41,437 nucleotides of DNA, taken from Methylovulum sp. (GTDB lineage Bacteria > Pseudomonadota > Gammaproteobacteria > Methylococcales > Methylomonadaceae). The position numbers and the translations under genes are program-made. Below are positions 17,426-24,284 of the stretch, one piece after another. The stretch is taken from positions 1-41,437 of the forward strand of contig JAQTQZ010000028.1 in NCBI GenBank assembly GCA_028712695.1. Direction: 5' to 3'. Each line of letters opens with the position of its first letter. Positions within the stretch are counted from its first letter, which is position 1. The notes under the pieces were generated by a model. That model saw nothing but the letters and a program-made list of their open reading frames with translations, was not told where the DNA came from and ran no database searches.

Positions 17426-17457
17426 CTTTTATTTATATAGTTAAGTATATAATAAAA
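17426..17457. promoter_or_regulatory. ModE-box-like dyad upstream of modC
   Basis: An AT-rich inverted repeat of the form TTATATA-GTTAAG-TATATAA, extended by CTTTTAT and ATAAAAG arms. ModE sites in enterobacteria are dyads with TATATA half-sites separated by a few bases, which this matches in form. Fifteen bases (TTTATTTATATAGTT) recur identically upstream of the PBP-like gene at 20689-20703. A modE gene begins 320 bp away on the other strand. Confidence 0.6.
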
Positions 17458-17573
17458 GAAGATTAGCAAACAAGTAACTGCGCATTTAAATAACGGCTAG
17501 CTCAAGCGATAGTTTTTACTGCTTTATGCTATTCTTGAAAAAACTGATTTAGCGTAGTATGGTTGCTCTTTAA

Positions 17574-17585
17574 TTCGCTATATAG
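17574..17585. promoter_or_regulatory. CGCTATATAGCG palindrome in the modC-modE interval
   Basis: A perfect 12-bp palindrome about 190 bp before modE. CGCTATATA is close to the half-site described for enterobacterial ModE boxes, so this could be an autoregulatory site. A 12-bp palindrome can occur by chance, and no partner half-site was seen. Apart from this and the dyad at 17426-17457, the 478-bp interval shows nothing more. Confidence 0.35.
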
Positions 17586-17778
17586 CGCCTTTTTCTTGCC
17601 GGTCCGGACACAAACCCGCCGCACAAACAAAAAAGCTACCGGATTATCGGGAACAGGGGTTTATAACGGGTTTACTAAAGGCAGCAATGTGAGCATTAAA
17701 AATAAATTTGCGTTTTTTAAAATTAATCGCTTATAAATATTCAAGATTATATCCGACACTCTCCTAGAGGAATTTTTC

Positions 17779-18609
17779 ATGCAGGCCATGCGTTCTGTAT
17801 TACCCGGCACTAAGGCCGAGCCATCACAATCCCTCGTGGAAGGCGATATACGCTTGCTGGGCGGCTTGGGCGGCCGGCTGTTTCGGCTGCTCGCCGCAAT
17901 TGACAGCTCAGGCTCCATTAACCAAGCCGCCAAAGATGTGGGCCTGACGTACAAGGGCGCTTGGGAAATGATTGAGCGCGCCAACAATTTATCACCCAAA
18001 ATATTGGTTTCCACTGCAATTGGCGGCCGTACAGGCGGCGGGACCCGACTGACGCCGGCAGGCAAGAACTTTTTGCAATTATTTGTCCAAATTCAAGAAG
18101 AGCATGCCCACTTCTTGGAACAAATCAACCAACGCCTGGAGAACGACCAGGAAATTCTATTTTTATTTAAGAGGTTAATCATGAAAGCAAGCGCACGTAA
18201 TCAATTTTTCGGCAAAGTCTCTGATGTTGCTATCGGTACGGTCAATGTCACCGTTGTGGTGGGTTTGAAGGGTGGCGAAAATATCGTTGCAACGATCACT
18301 AAAGAATCGGCGGAATCCTTAGGCATTAAAATCGGCTCCGATGTCATCGCCCTCGTTAAGGCACCGCAAGTCATCGTCGTTACAGACTTCGGCGGCTACC
18401 GCATTTCTGCCCGTAACCAGTTAAAGGGCACGGTTTCACGCATCCAAAAAGGTGCGGTCAATTCGGAAATCGCAATCGAACTGGCTGGCGGGGACTCGCT
18501 AACGGCAACAGTAACTAATGAAAGTATCGATACCTTGAGTTTATCAGAAGGCTGTTCCGCCACCGCCGTGTTTAAAGCGGGCTCGGTCATTCTTGGTGTT
18601 GCTTCCTAA
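17779..18609 (+). CDS. modE: ModE molybdate-responsive transcriptional regulator
   Basis: A 276-residue regulator. The N-terminal winged HTH (about residues 22-130) has RLFRLLAAIDSSGSINQAAK, DVGLTYKGAWEMI and the GGRTGGGTRLTPAG wing that typify ModE. Two Mop/TOBE domains follow (about 137-203 and 208-274). Residues known in E. coli ModE to bind molybdate are kept: SARNQ at the first Mop and LVKAP at the hinge. AGAGGA precedes the ATG. Molybdate-bound ModE dimers bind TATATA-type dyads; two such dyads lie nearby (17426-17457, 20686-20712). An internal AAGAGG-TTAATC-ATG at 18169-18183 could start a separate 142-residue Mop-only protein. Identification is firm. Confidence 0.93.
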   Translation: MQAMRSVLPGTKAEPSQSLVEGDIRLLGGLGGRLFRLLAAIDSSGSINQAAKDVGLTYKGAWEMIERANNLSPKILVSTAIGGRTGGGTRLTPAGKNFLQLFVQIQEEHAHFLEQINQRLENDQEILFLFKRLIMKASARNQFFGKVSDVAIGTVNVTVVVGLKGGENIVATITKESAESLGIKIGSDVIALVKAPQVIVVTDFGGYRISARNQLKGTVSRIQKGAVNSEIAIELAGGDSLTATVTNESIDTLSLSEGCSATAVFKAGSVILGVAS

Positions 18610-18624
18610 GGCTATCCAATGGTC

Positions 18625-18648
18625 TTCATGCCCTATGCGGGGCATGAA
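18625..18648 (+). terminator. Hairpin after modE
   Basis: TTCATGCCC and GGGCATGAA form a perfect 9-bp stem with a 6-nt loop, beginning 16 bp after the modE stop. The T-tract is poor, so termination strength is uncertain. Confidence 0.5.
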
Positions 18649-18698
18649 AACACGGTCAGTTCTGAGGATTTTTAACTGGAAAGCGTGCAATTGCGCTG

Positions 18699-18918
18699 TC
18701 ACAGCGTCCTTAAAAACTGAATTAAATCCAACCGCTCCCGATTATCAAGACCGATCTGGAAACGCCGGTCATAAAAATCCAATACATTCCCCAGTTCCTG
18801 GGCCATGCCGTTGTGAAAGTACGGCCCCCGGGCGGCCAGCCCACGTAGCACCGGCACTTTAAAACGGCCTATATCCTGCCACTGGCCGGTAATGGGGGCT
18901 ATTTGAGCAGAAATTTAT
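18699..18918 (-). pseudogene. Di-haem peroxidase-type cytochrome c, C-terminal remnant
   Basis: The minus strand is open for 72 codons, reading QWQDIGRFKVPVLRGLAARG, PYFHNGMAQELGNVLDFYDR, RFQIGL and ERLDLIQFLRTL before the stop at 18699-18701. This is the end of a MauG/cytochrome c peroxidase-family protein; the family usually shows FKVPTLRNVA, PYFHNG and LVAFLKSL. The haem-binding CxxCH motifs and everything upstream are missing, and no start is present. A secretion-leader-like ORF on the same strand at 19611-19790 may be the other end of the same gene, separated from this one by a methyltransferase gene. Confidence 0.7.
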
Positions 18919-19004
18919 GGTTTCAACAAAATCCGGCCATGCAAAATTACTCTAAAGCGGCCACTGACAATTATTCATTTGAAATAGGCTGACCAAGGAG
19001 AATT

Positions 19005-19604
19005 ATGAATCCACATGATATTGGCAAAGCTTACAATCAAATTACCCATCTTTGGGAAAGTGATGGCTTCGACAGAAACAATGGTATTGATCAGCACCTG
19101 AGGGCTATTGCATTTGTAAAGAATAGAGGCAAGGCGCTTGATATTGGTTGCGGCTGTACCGGACGATTTATCGATCTTCTCCTAAGTGAAGGTTTTTCTC
19201 CAGAAGGTATTGATATTTCTGAAGAAATGATAATCTTGGCGGAAAAAAGACACCCTGAAATAAAATTTCATCAACAAGACATATGTGAATGGGATATACC
19301 TGAGAAATATGACTTCATCACGGCTTGGGATAGCATTTGGCATATACCCCTTAATCAGCAAGAGAAAGTGCTGGGAAAATTGGTTTCGTGCCTTAACACA
19401 AACGGGGTATTAATATTTTCTTGTGGTGGCACAGATGAAGAAGGCGAGCATACAGATGACTTTATGGGGCCGGAAGTGTATTACTCGTCACTAGGCATTA
19501 ATGGGTTTCAAAAGTTATTTATTAGCTTGGGCTGTATATGTAGGCATCTTGAGTATGATCAATATCCAGAGCTACACGCGTACCTTATTGTTCAAAAAGC
19601 CTAA
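19005..19604 (+). CDS. SAM-dependent methyltransferase, probably acquired
   Basis: A 199-residue class I methyltransferase. Motif I is ALDIGCGCTGRFIDLLLSEG (about residues 46-65), strand 2 is EGIDISEEMIILAEKRHP, and the catalytic-side motifs are YDFITAWDSIWHIPL and NGVLIFSCGG. A strong AAGGAGAATT ribosome site precedes the ATG. The base composition is clearly more AT-rich than the neighbours, and codon choice differs (many AAA, ATA, TTA), suggesting transfer. It lies on the plus strand between two minus-strand pieces that could be halves of one cytochrome gene. Substrate unknown. Confidence 0.82.
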   Translation: MNPHDIGKAYNQITHLWESDGFDRNNGIDQHLRAIAFVKNRGKALDIGCGCTGRFIDLLLSEGFSPEGIDISEEMIILAEKRHPEIKFHQQDICEWDIPEKYDFITAWDSIWHIPLNQQEKVLGKLVSCLNTNGVLIFSCGGTDEEGEHTDDFMGPEVYYSSLGINGFQKLFISLGCICRHLEYDQYPELHAYLIVQKA

Positions 19605-19610
19605 CGAGTG

Positions 19611-19790
19611 TGCTAACGCCCTTGCGCGTGCCCAGTCGTGGCATGAGTTGCCTGCCGCATAAATTGTTTCCTGGACGGCCAGGGAAATCATCCAAATCGC
19701 CAGCAAGCGCAGGCAATGGCGCCAACCCAAAAAACCGGAATTTGGTGTGTCTTGCCGTGTATCCGGCAGCAAAAAGTTTTTCTTTGTCAT
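19611..19790 (-). pseudogene. Leader-like N-terminal fragment (possibly of the split cytochrome)
   Basis: From ATG 19790 the minus strand reads MTKKNFLLPDTRQDT, then a hydrophobic stretch (LRLLAIWMISLAVQETIYA) followed by AGNSCHDWARAR. That looks like a signal peptide plus the beginning of an exported protein. The similarity fades near 19611, just behind the methyltransferase stop. Order and strand fit the N-terminus of the cytochrome whose end lies at 18699-18918. No family motif proves this. Confidence 0.3.
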
Positions 19791-19823
19791 TACACTATCC
19801 CGTCGGATTCAAATCCTCGATAT

Positions 19824-19860
19824 AAAAAAGCCCTACCCTTATCAAGGGCAGGGCTTTTTA
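19824..19860. terminator. Bidirectional intrinsic terminator
   Basis: AAAAAGCCCTACCCTT and AAGGGCAGGGCTTTTT form a near-perfect stem with a 3-nt loop, with an A-run on one side and a T-run on the other. It would end transcripts from both directions, mainly the minus-strand gene at 19872-20420. Confidence 0.85.
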
Positions 19861-19871
19861 GCCTTAAGCCG

Positions 19872-20420
19872 CTAGGGTGCCGAACGGACGACTATGCTGC
19901 TCAAATGGAACATGTCGCGCCCGCCCGTCTTGTCGCCAGGCATGATGAGCTTGACTGCGCCTTCGGTGTCATCCAACGGCAGAATCGCGCCCGTCGCGTC
20001 GACGGTTGCAAAAGCCACTATCGCTTGTTGTCCGCCGGTGGCCGGTAGGATTTCCGCAAGTGCAACGATAACCTGATAACAGTCTGTGGCATTCATGACC
20101 AGATATTTTCTGAGCATATCGTTCTTGCGGGTGGCGTCGGTGATTACCGCCGCTTCAGTGATCAAATCATATAGCGGGACACCAATAAACGTTTTGGTGA
20201 CTAGCCCGGCGCTACCTGAATAGTAACTCACCGTCATCTTAGTTGTTTGATGTTCAGCTAGGCTGGTTGGCGAGAATGACTTGGGATGCAGGACCGCCCC
20301 CCCTATCCGCACTCCTGAAGAAACCCCGCCAAGACAGCTGGACGCAGCCTGGCCCAATGGGGCATAGCCGATGATAAGCAGGGATATTAATGCCAATTGG
20401 CGGAAATTAAAGGGTGTCAT
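19872..20420 (-). CDS. Exported sulfite-oxidase-fold (molybdopterin-binding-like) protein
   Basis: A 182-residue protein with a signal peptide (RQLALISLLIIGYAPLGQAA). The mature part is a small stand-alone domain of the oxidoreductase molybdopterin-binding family: SGVRIGGAVLHPKSFSPTSL, TVSYYSG, GVPLYDLITEAAVITDATRK, NATDCYQVIVALAEILP and LIMPGDKTGGRDMFHLSSIV. Full sulfite oxidases are larger and use a Cys to hold Mo. Here the Cys in ATDCYQ is not evidently that ligand, so cofactor binding is unproven. It is divergent from the PBP-like gene and near modE, a context that makes a molybdenum link plausible. Confidence 0.75.
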   Translation of the reverse strand: MTPFNFRQLALISLLIIGYAPLGQAASSCLGGVSSGVRIGGAVLHPKSFSPTSLAEHQTTKMTVSYYSGSAGLVTKTFIGVPLYDLITEAAVITDATRKNDMLRKYLVMNATDCYQVIVALAEILPATGGQQAIVAFATVDATGAILPLDDTEGAVKLIMPGDKTGGRDMFHLSSIVVRSAP

Positions 20421-20614
20421 AATGTGTTCCTATAGCGTTATTTAGTAGAGTAAATATCGTATAGCCATTTACAGCCAAGTGTCAACGCAAAATGCTTTGA
20501 CCAAACTGACGCAAGGCCCGTGCTGGTTGCGTTGTGCGTAGAAATAGGGGATGGCCTCCAATCATTGGAAAAATCTAATGTAGTAAATACTACAAAATAT
20601 ATCCGCTTCACGAT

Positions 20615-20630
20615 GTTATGTTTATAACAA
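20615..20630. promoter_or_regulatory. TGTTAT-N4-ATAACA dyad
   Basis: A perfect 6-bp inverted pair around four bases, 195 bp before the divergent minus-strand gene and about 196 bp before the plus-strand operon. It may be a regulator-binding site; the protein is unknown. Confidence 0.35.
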
Positions 20631-20685
20631 TTTGTCGTATTTATGACATATCAATCGAGCACTTTCCAAACGAAATTCTTGTTTT

Positions 20686-20712
20686 ATCTTTATTTATATA
20701 GTTGAATATACA
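20686..20712. promoter_or_regulatory. ModE-box-like site upstream of the two-partner secretion operon
   Basis: Shares the 15-mer TTTATTTATATAGTT with the site ahead of modC, followed here by GAATATACA (modC site: AAGTATATAA). The right half-site is weaker than the modC one. It lies about 115 bp before the start of the PBP-like gene, a suitable position for a regulator. Confidence 0.5.
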
Positions 20713-20825
20713 CCGCATTGCAGTTGGCATAATAACTGCGTTGCTAAAGAGCGTAAGTTACCGGCTGCACGCTTGTAAGCTTATATCCAACACTGTGATC
20801 ATTAATCTTCGAAGGAAGGCGCTGT

Positions 20826-22502
20826 ATGAAAAAACTGAACACCCTCTCACTAACCATTGCCCTGATAGCCGGTTCGCAAGGTGCGCATGCCTTGACGCCT
20901 TGGGCGAACGGCACGCCGGATATCACCATTCACCTATCGGGCGCTGTGGCACACAATACTGCCTATACTAAGGCGGTGACGGAGACGTTGGCCGCACCGA
21001 ATACGGTGGATACGTTCAATGATGTCGATCCGACCACCGGCTCTACAGGTTCTAATTGGACAGTCCATTATTTTATCGGCAACGCCAATTTGGGCACTGG
21101 GCTTGCGGGCAAGAAAGTCTTGTTGGCAAGGCGTACCAGAGGTGGGTCAGGCTATGGTGTTGTCCCTTTGATGAGCGGCATTCCCCTTGAGCATCTTAAC
21201 ATTATAGGATTGCCTGCAAAGGCTTGGGTCGCTGATGGTGCTAATGCTTGGAAACAAACGCTTAGCGCGGCTAACGCGAGCAAATATTTGACTAAGAGAA
21301 TATCTGACGGCGGTTTTATCGCTGTTGACCCCAATATAATCCTGAAACCCGGCACGGAAAACTATCCCGATCAGCAGATTGAGCTGACGACCGGCGCCCC
21401 TGAGCCATTTTGGCCGCAGAATCTGAGCAGTTTGCCCACCACTGGCGACAAACGGTTTACAGTAATCCCCACAGCGGGCCTGATCTATGGCGTGGGTGTC
21501 ACGCTGGATCTGTACAAGGTGTTGCAGGTTGCGCAAAAAAAGACGGGCTTGTTGTCTGACACGGTGAAAATAGGCAGTTACACCGAATCAGACATGCCAA
21601 ACCTTAACCGGAATGTCGTCGCATCCTTGTTGGCGGGTAAAATCGGCGCCTGGGATCAGGTCAAGATTGTCGATAAAACCGACGGCAATAAAGTCAAAAG
21701 CTTGGTTGACAGCGATATACTTAACGCTGCGGGTGTTGCTGCACCTTATAAAGAATCGACGACCGGCTCGAATTTGACGCCGGTGGCGGTAGGCTTAAGG
21801 AATAACGGTGCCGCAACCAGCGTGATTGCCTATTCGGTGTTCCTCAATTATCCAGGCACTAAGAACGCGGTCGGCCCTGCGCCTAAAACCGCCGATAACG
21901 CCGTGGACGAAGATGCTTCGTTGCCTATCGTCAAACAACCCATTATTGTTGCCGACACCGGCACCTTGCTTAATGACTGGCAAAACGGCACCAATATCCT
22001 CGGTTTTAACAATGTGGTTGACGGCACCGGTTACGCTAAACGCTGGGGCCTTGCGATCCATACCGGCAACCAAAATACTGCCGTCACTGCAACTGGCACC
22101 GGCGGTAATCCTTGGCGTTATATAAAGATAGACGGCTACGCGCCGACGCTGGAAAACGTGGCGGCTGGCGTCTATTCCTATTGGGCGGAAGGCGTCGTGC
22201 TTTATCGCGCCACCAAAGCCGGTGATGCGAAATGGGCGCTTAAAACCAAGTTGATGAAAGCGTTGGCGGATAGTTTGGGTAGCCCGGCGATTGCGGGTGA
22301 GGTGACCACTACGTTGGCCTTTGGTAAAACGGGCACATTTGCGACCACCGCCGACCCGCGCGGCTTCACGACCAGCATTCCTTTCAACACCAGCAGCCCT
22401 GTCGTGCCTTTTTCGCATAAAAGTGGCGATGCCGTGCATACCGAGATTGTCCCGGTTGCCAATGCCGCTGCAAGCGGTGGTCTTGAAATCCAGCTGAAAT
22501 AA
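20826..22502 (+). CDS. Secreted periplasmic-binding-protein-like protein at the head of a TPS operon
   Basis: A 558-residue exported protein. A signal peptide (MKKLNTLSLTIALIAGSQGA, cut near HALTP) is followed by a mature protein beginning DITIHLSGAVAHNTAYTKAV. That opening, the RRTRGGSGYGVVPLMSG block and YGVGVTLDLYKVLQ suggest the PstS-like class II solute-binding fold, but the protein is about 200 residues longer than PstS, with two large insertions, and has no ABC permease beside it. It is the first of four same-strand genes with tpsB, tpsA and a porin. It may be a cell-surface or periplasmic ligand-binding partner of that system. A ModE-like site lies upstream, so molybdate control is suspected. 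Fold call is moderate; function unknown. Confidence 0.65.
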   Translation: MKKLNTLSLTIALIAGSQGAHALTPWANGTPDITIHLSGAVAHNTAYTKAVTETLAAPNTVDTFNDVDPTTGSTGSNWTVHYFIGNANLGTGLAGKKVLLARRTRGGSGYGVVPLMSGIPLEHLNIIGLPAKAWVADGANAWKQTLSAANASKYLTKRISDGGFIAVDPNIILKPGTENYPDQQIELTTGAPEPFWPQNLSSLPTTGDKRFTVIPTAGLIYGVGVTLDLYKVLQVAQKKTGLLSDTVKIGSYTESDMPNLNRNVVASLLAGKIGAWDQVKIVDKTDGNKVKSLVDSDILNAAGVAAPYKESTTGSNLTPVAVGLRNNGAATSVIAYSVFLNYPGTKNAVGPAPKTADNAVDEDASLPIVKQPIIVADTGTLLNDWQNGTNILGFNNVVDGTGYAKRWGLAIHTGNQNTAVTATGTGGNPWRYIKIDGYAPTLENVAAGVYSYWAEGVVLYRATKAGDAKWALKTKLMKALADSLGSPAIAGEVTTTLAFGKTGTFATTADPRGFTTSIPFNTSSPVVPFSHKSGDAVHTEIVPVANAAASGGLEIQLK

Positions 22503-22517
22503 TATCCACCGGCCCTG

Positions 22518-22558
22518 GTTGGGCGGGTAGGGCGCGCAAGGCCCCCTACCTTCCCACC
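22518..22558 (+). other. GC-rich stem-loop between the PBP-like gene and tpsB
   Basis: GGTAGGG (22526-22532) pairs with CCCTACC (22544-22550), and flanking G/C runs can extend the stem. There is no T-tract, so it is likelier an mRNA-stabilising or attenuating structure within the operon than a full terminator. Confidence 0.5.
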
Positions 22559-22667
22559 CCTATGGCTTGTTGGCACAACAGCATTGACAACCGGTTAAAC
22601 AAACCAACCCTTTCGCGCAACCTATTGGACACCTTTATTGATATTCCGCTTACCCGCTGTTGGCCTT

Positions 22668-24284
22668 ATGAAGCAATTAGCACGCAATGCCCTAATAAGC
22701 GCTAGCCTGTTGTTTTTTCCAGTCCTTTTATGGGGGGCGGAAAAACAGCCTGCTACAGCGACAGGGCAACAAGCTGAAGCACTGCCGGCTTTCGATATGC
22801 TGGAAATGCAGGTCGATGGCAATACCGTGCTTGACCAGCAATTGGTTGAAAAAACCCTATATCCGTTCTTAGGCACCGGCAAAACAGTCGATGACGTGGA
22901 AAAAGCCCGGCAAACATTGGAAGCGGTATACAAGGAAAAAGGTTATCCGACCGTACTTATCGACATTCCCGAACAGGATGTCGTCGATGGTGTCGTGCGC
23001 CTGATTGTGGTGGAAGGCGCTGTAGAACGGCTGAAAATCACCGGTTCACGTTATTTTCTTCTCGGCAAGATCAAGGACAAAGTGCCTGCGTTGGCGGCAG
23101 GCCAAGTGCCTTACATGCCCAACGTCCAAGAACAGGTCGAGGCATTGGGTAAAGAATCGTCCGACCGTCAAATAACACCTATTTTCCGCGCCGGAACCAC
23201 GCCCGGAAAAACCGAAGTGGAACTGCGCGTAAAAGACACCTTGCCTTTGCACGGCAGCTTGGAGATGAACGGACGCAACTCGGAACATACGTCCAGATCA
23301 CGGCTGACCGGATCGTTACGCTATGACAATCTCTGGCAAAGCTTCCATAGCGCATCGCTGCAATATCAGGTGTCGCCGGAAAACGCCGACGAAGTCGAGG
23401 TCTGGTCCGGGACTTATGTATTGCCTACCGGCTGGGCGGATACGCGGCTTGCGCTTTACGGTATCGGCATCAGCTCCAACACCCAGCTAGGCGCGAGTAT
23501 AGGCGGCTTGTCCGTGGTCGGTACCGGCGCAATTTACGGGGCACGCTTGATAAAACCATTGCCGGGTATCAACGGCTACAGCCACAGCTTGGCCACCGGT
23601 TTCGACTATAAAAGCTTTAACCAGGGTGTCGCCCAACAAGGCCAAGACCAGCAAACTTCGCCGCTCAGTTACTTGCCTTTTTTAATCGGCTATGACGGTA
23701 ACTGGCGTTATTCCGGTGTCACCACATCGCTCAGCTCGGCCCTTCATTTCTCTGTGCGGGGCATTGGCAACGACCCACAGGAATTTGAGAAACGGCGCTT
23801 TAAAGCAAAAGCCGGTTATGCCTATTTCACAACCGAACTCAAACATTTGCGTGAACTGCCGTGGGATTTTCGGCTGGCCGCGCGCGCGTCTGGCCAAGTG
23901 GCCGATTCGCCGCTGATCAGTAACGAACAGTTTGCCGCTGGCGGGCAGCAAAGCGTGCGCGGCTATCATCAAACCCAACAATTGGGCGATGACGGCGTCA
24001 ACCTGTCTGTGGAACTGCAAAGCCCGCAACTGAAACCGCAGGATTGGGATTTCGCCCAAAATCTGCGCGCACATGTTTTTTTTGATTACGCGTATTTGTG
24101 GATACACGATGCCTTGTCGCCGAACCCTGCGTATTATCGGCTGGCCGGTACCGGTGCGGGCTTCCAGATGCAGATGTTTAAACATTGGCTGGGCGAGTTC
24201 GATTGGGCTTATCCGCTGGAGCGGCAAGGTTCCGTCGATGTCGGCAACCAGCGGGTTGATTTCAAGGTGGCTTATGAGTTTTAG
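22668..24284 (+). CDS. TpsB outer-membrane transporter (ShlB/FhaC/HecB family)
   Basis: A 538-residue Omp85-type pore that exports the neighbouring TpsA. The ATG at 22668 starts a signal peptide (KQLARNALISASLLFFPVLL); a TTG ten codons earlier is less likely. Two POTRA domains follow (about residues 38-112, VDGNTVLDQQLVEKTLYPFL; about 112-185, VEGAVERLKITGSRYF). The 16-strand barrel occupies the remainder and contains the conserved VRGY motif of loop 6 at 430-433. The last residue is Phe, as expected for barrel assembly by the BAM complex. Its end overlaps the start of tpsA by 11 bp, so the two are translationally coupled. Confidence 0.93.
   Translation: MKQLARNALISASLLFFPVLLWGAEKQPATATGQQAEALPAFDMLEMQVDGNTVLDQQLVEKTLYPFLGTGKTVDDVEKARQTLEAVYKEKGYPTVLIDIPEQDVVDGVVRLIVVEGAVERLKITGSRYFLLGKIKDKVPALAAGQVPYMPNVQEQVEALGKESSDRQITPIFRAGTTPGKTEVELRVKDTLPLHGSLEMNGRNSEHTSRSRLTGSLRYDNLWQSFHSASLQYQVSPENADEVEVWSGTYVLPTGWADTRLALYGIGISSNTQLGASIGGLSVVGTGAIYGARLIKPLPGINGYSHSLATGFDYKSFNQGVAQQGQDQQTSPLSYLPFLIGYDGNWRYSGVTTSLSSALHFSVRGIGNDPQEFEKRRFKAKAGYAYFTTELKHLRELPWDFRLAARASGQVADSPLISNEQFAAGGQQSVRGYHQTQQLGDDGVNLSVELQSPQLKPQDWDFAQNLRAHVFFDYAYLWIHDALSPNPAYYRLAGTGAGFQMQMFKHWLGEFDWAYPLERQGSVDVGNQRVDFKVAYEF

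Larger units (their letters stand above)
20421..20825. promoter_or_regulatory. Divergent regulatory interval between the Mo-fold gene and the secretion operon
   Basis: A 405-bp AT-rich gap with no gene. It contains the ModE-like site at 20686-20712 and a TGTTAT-GTTT-ATAACA dyad at 20615-20630, followed by TGTC-GTATTTAT-GACA. CGAAGGAAGG lies just before the ATG at 20826 as a ribosome site. Promoter elements cannot be fixed by eye. Confidence 0.5.

Noticed and set aside
24073-24273. Upstream extension of the tpsA frame
   Set aside because: It overlaps the coding end of tpsB by 200 bp, has no signal peptide and is Arg/Cys-rich out-of-frame translation of the barrel. The start at 24274 has a ribosome site.
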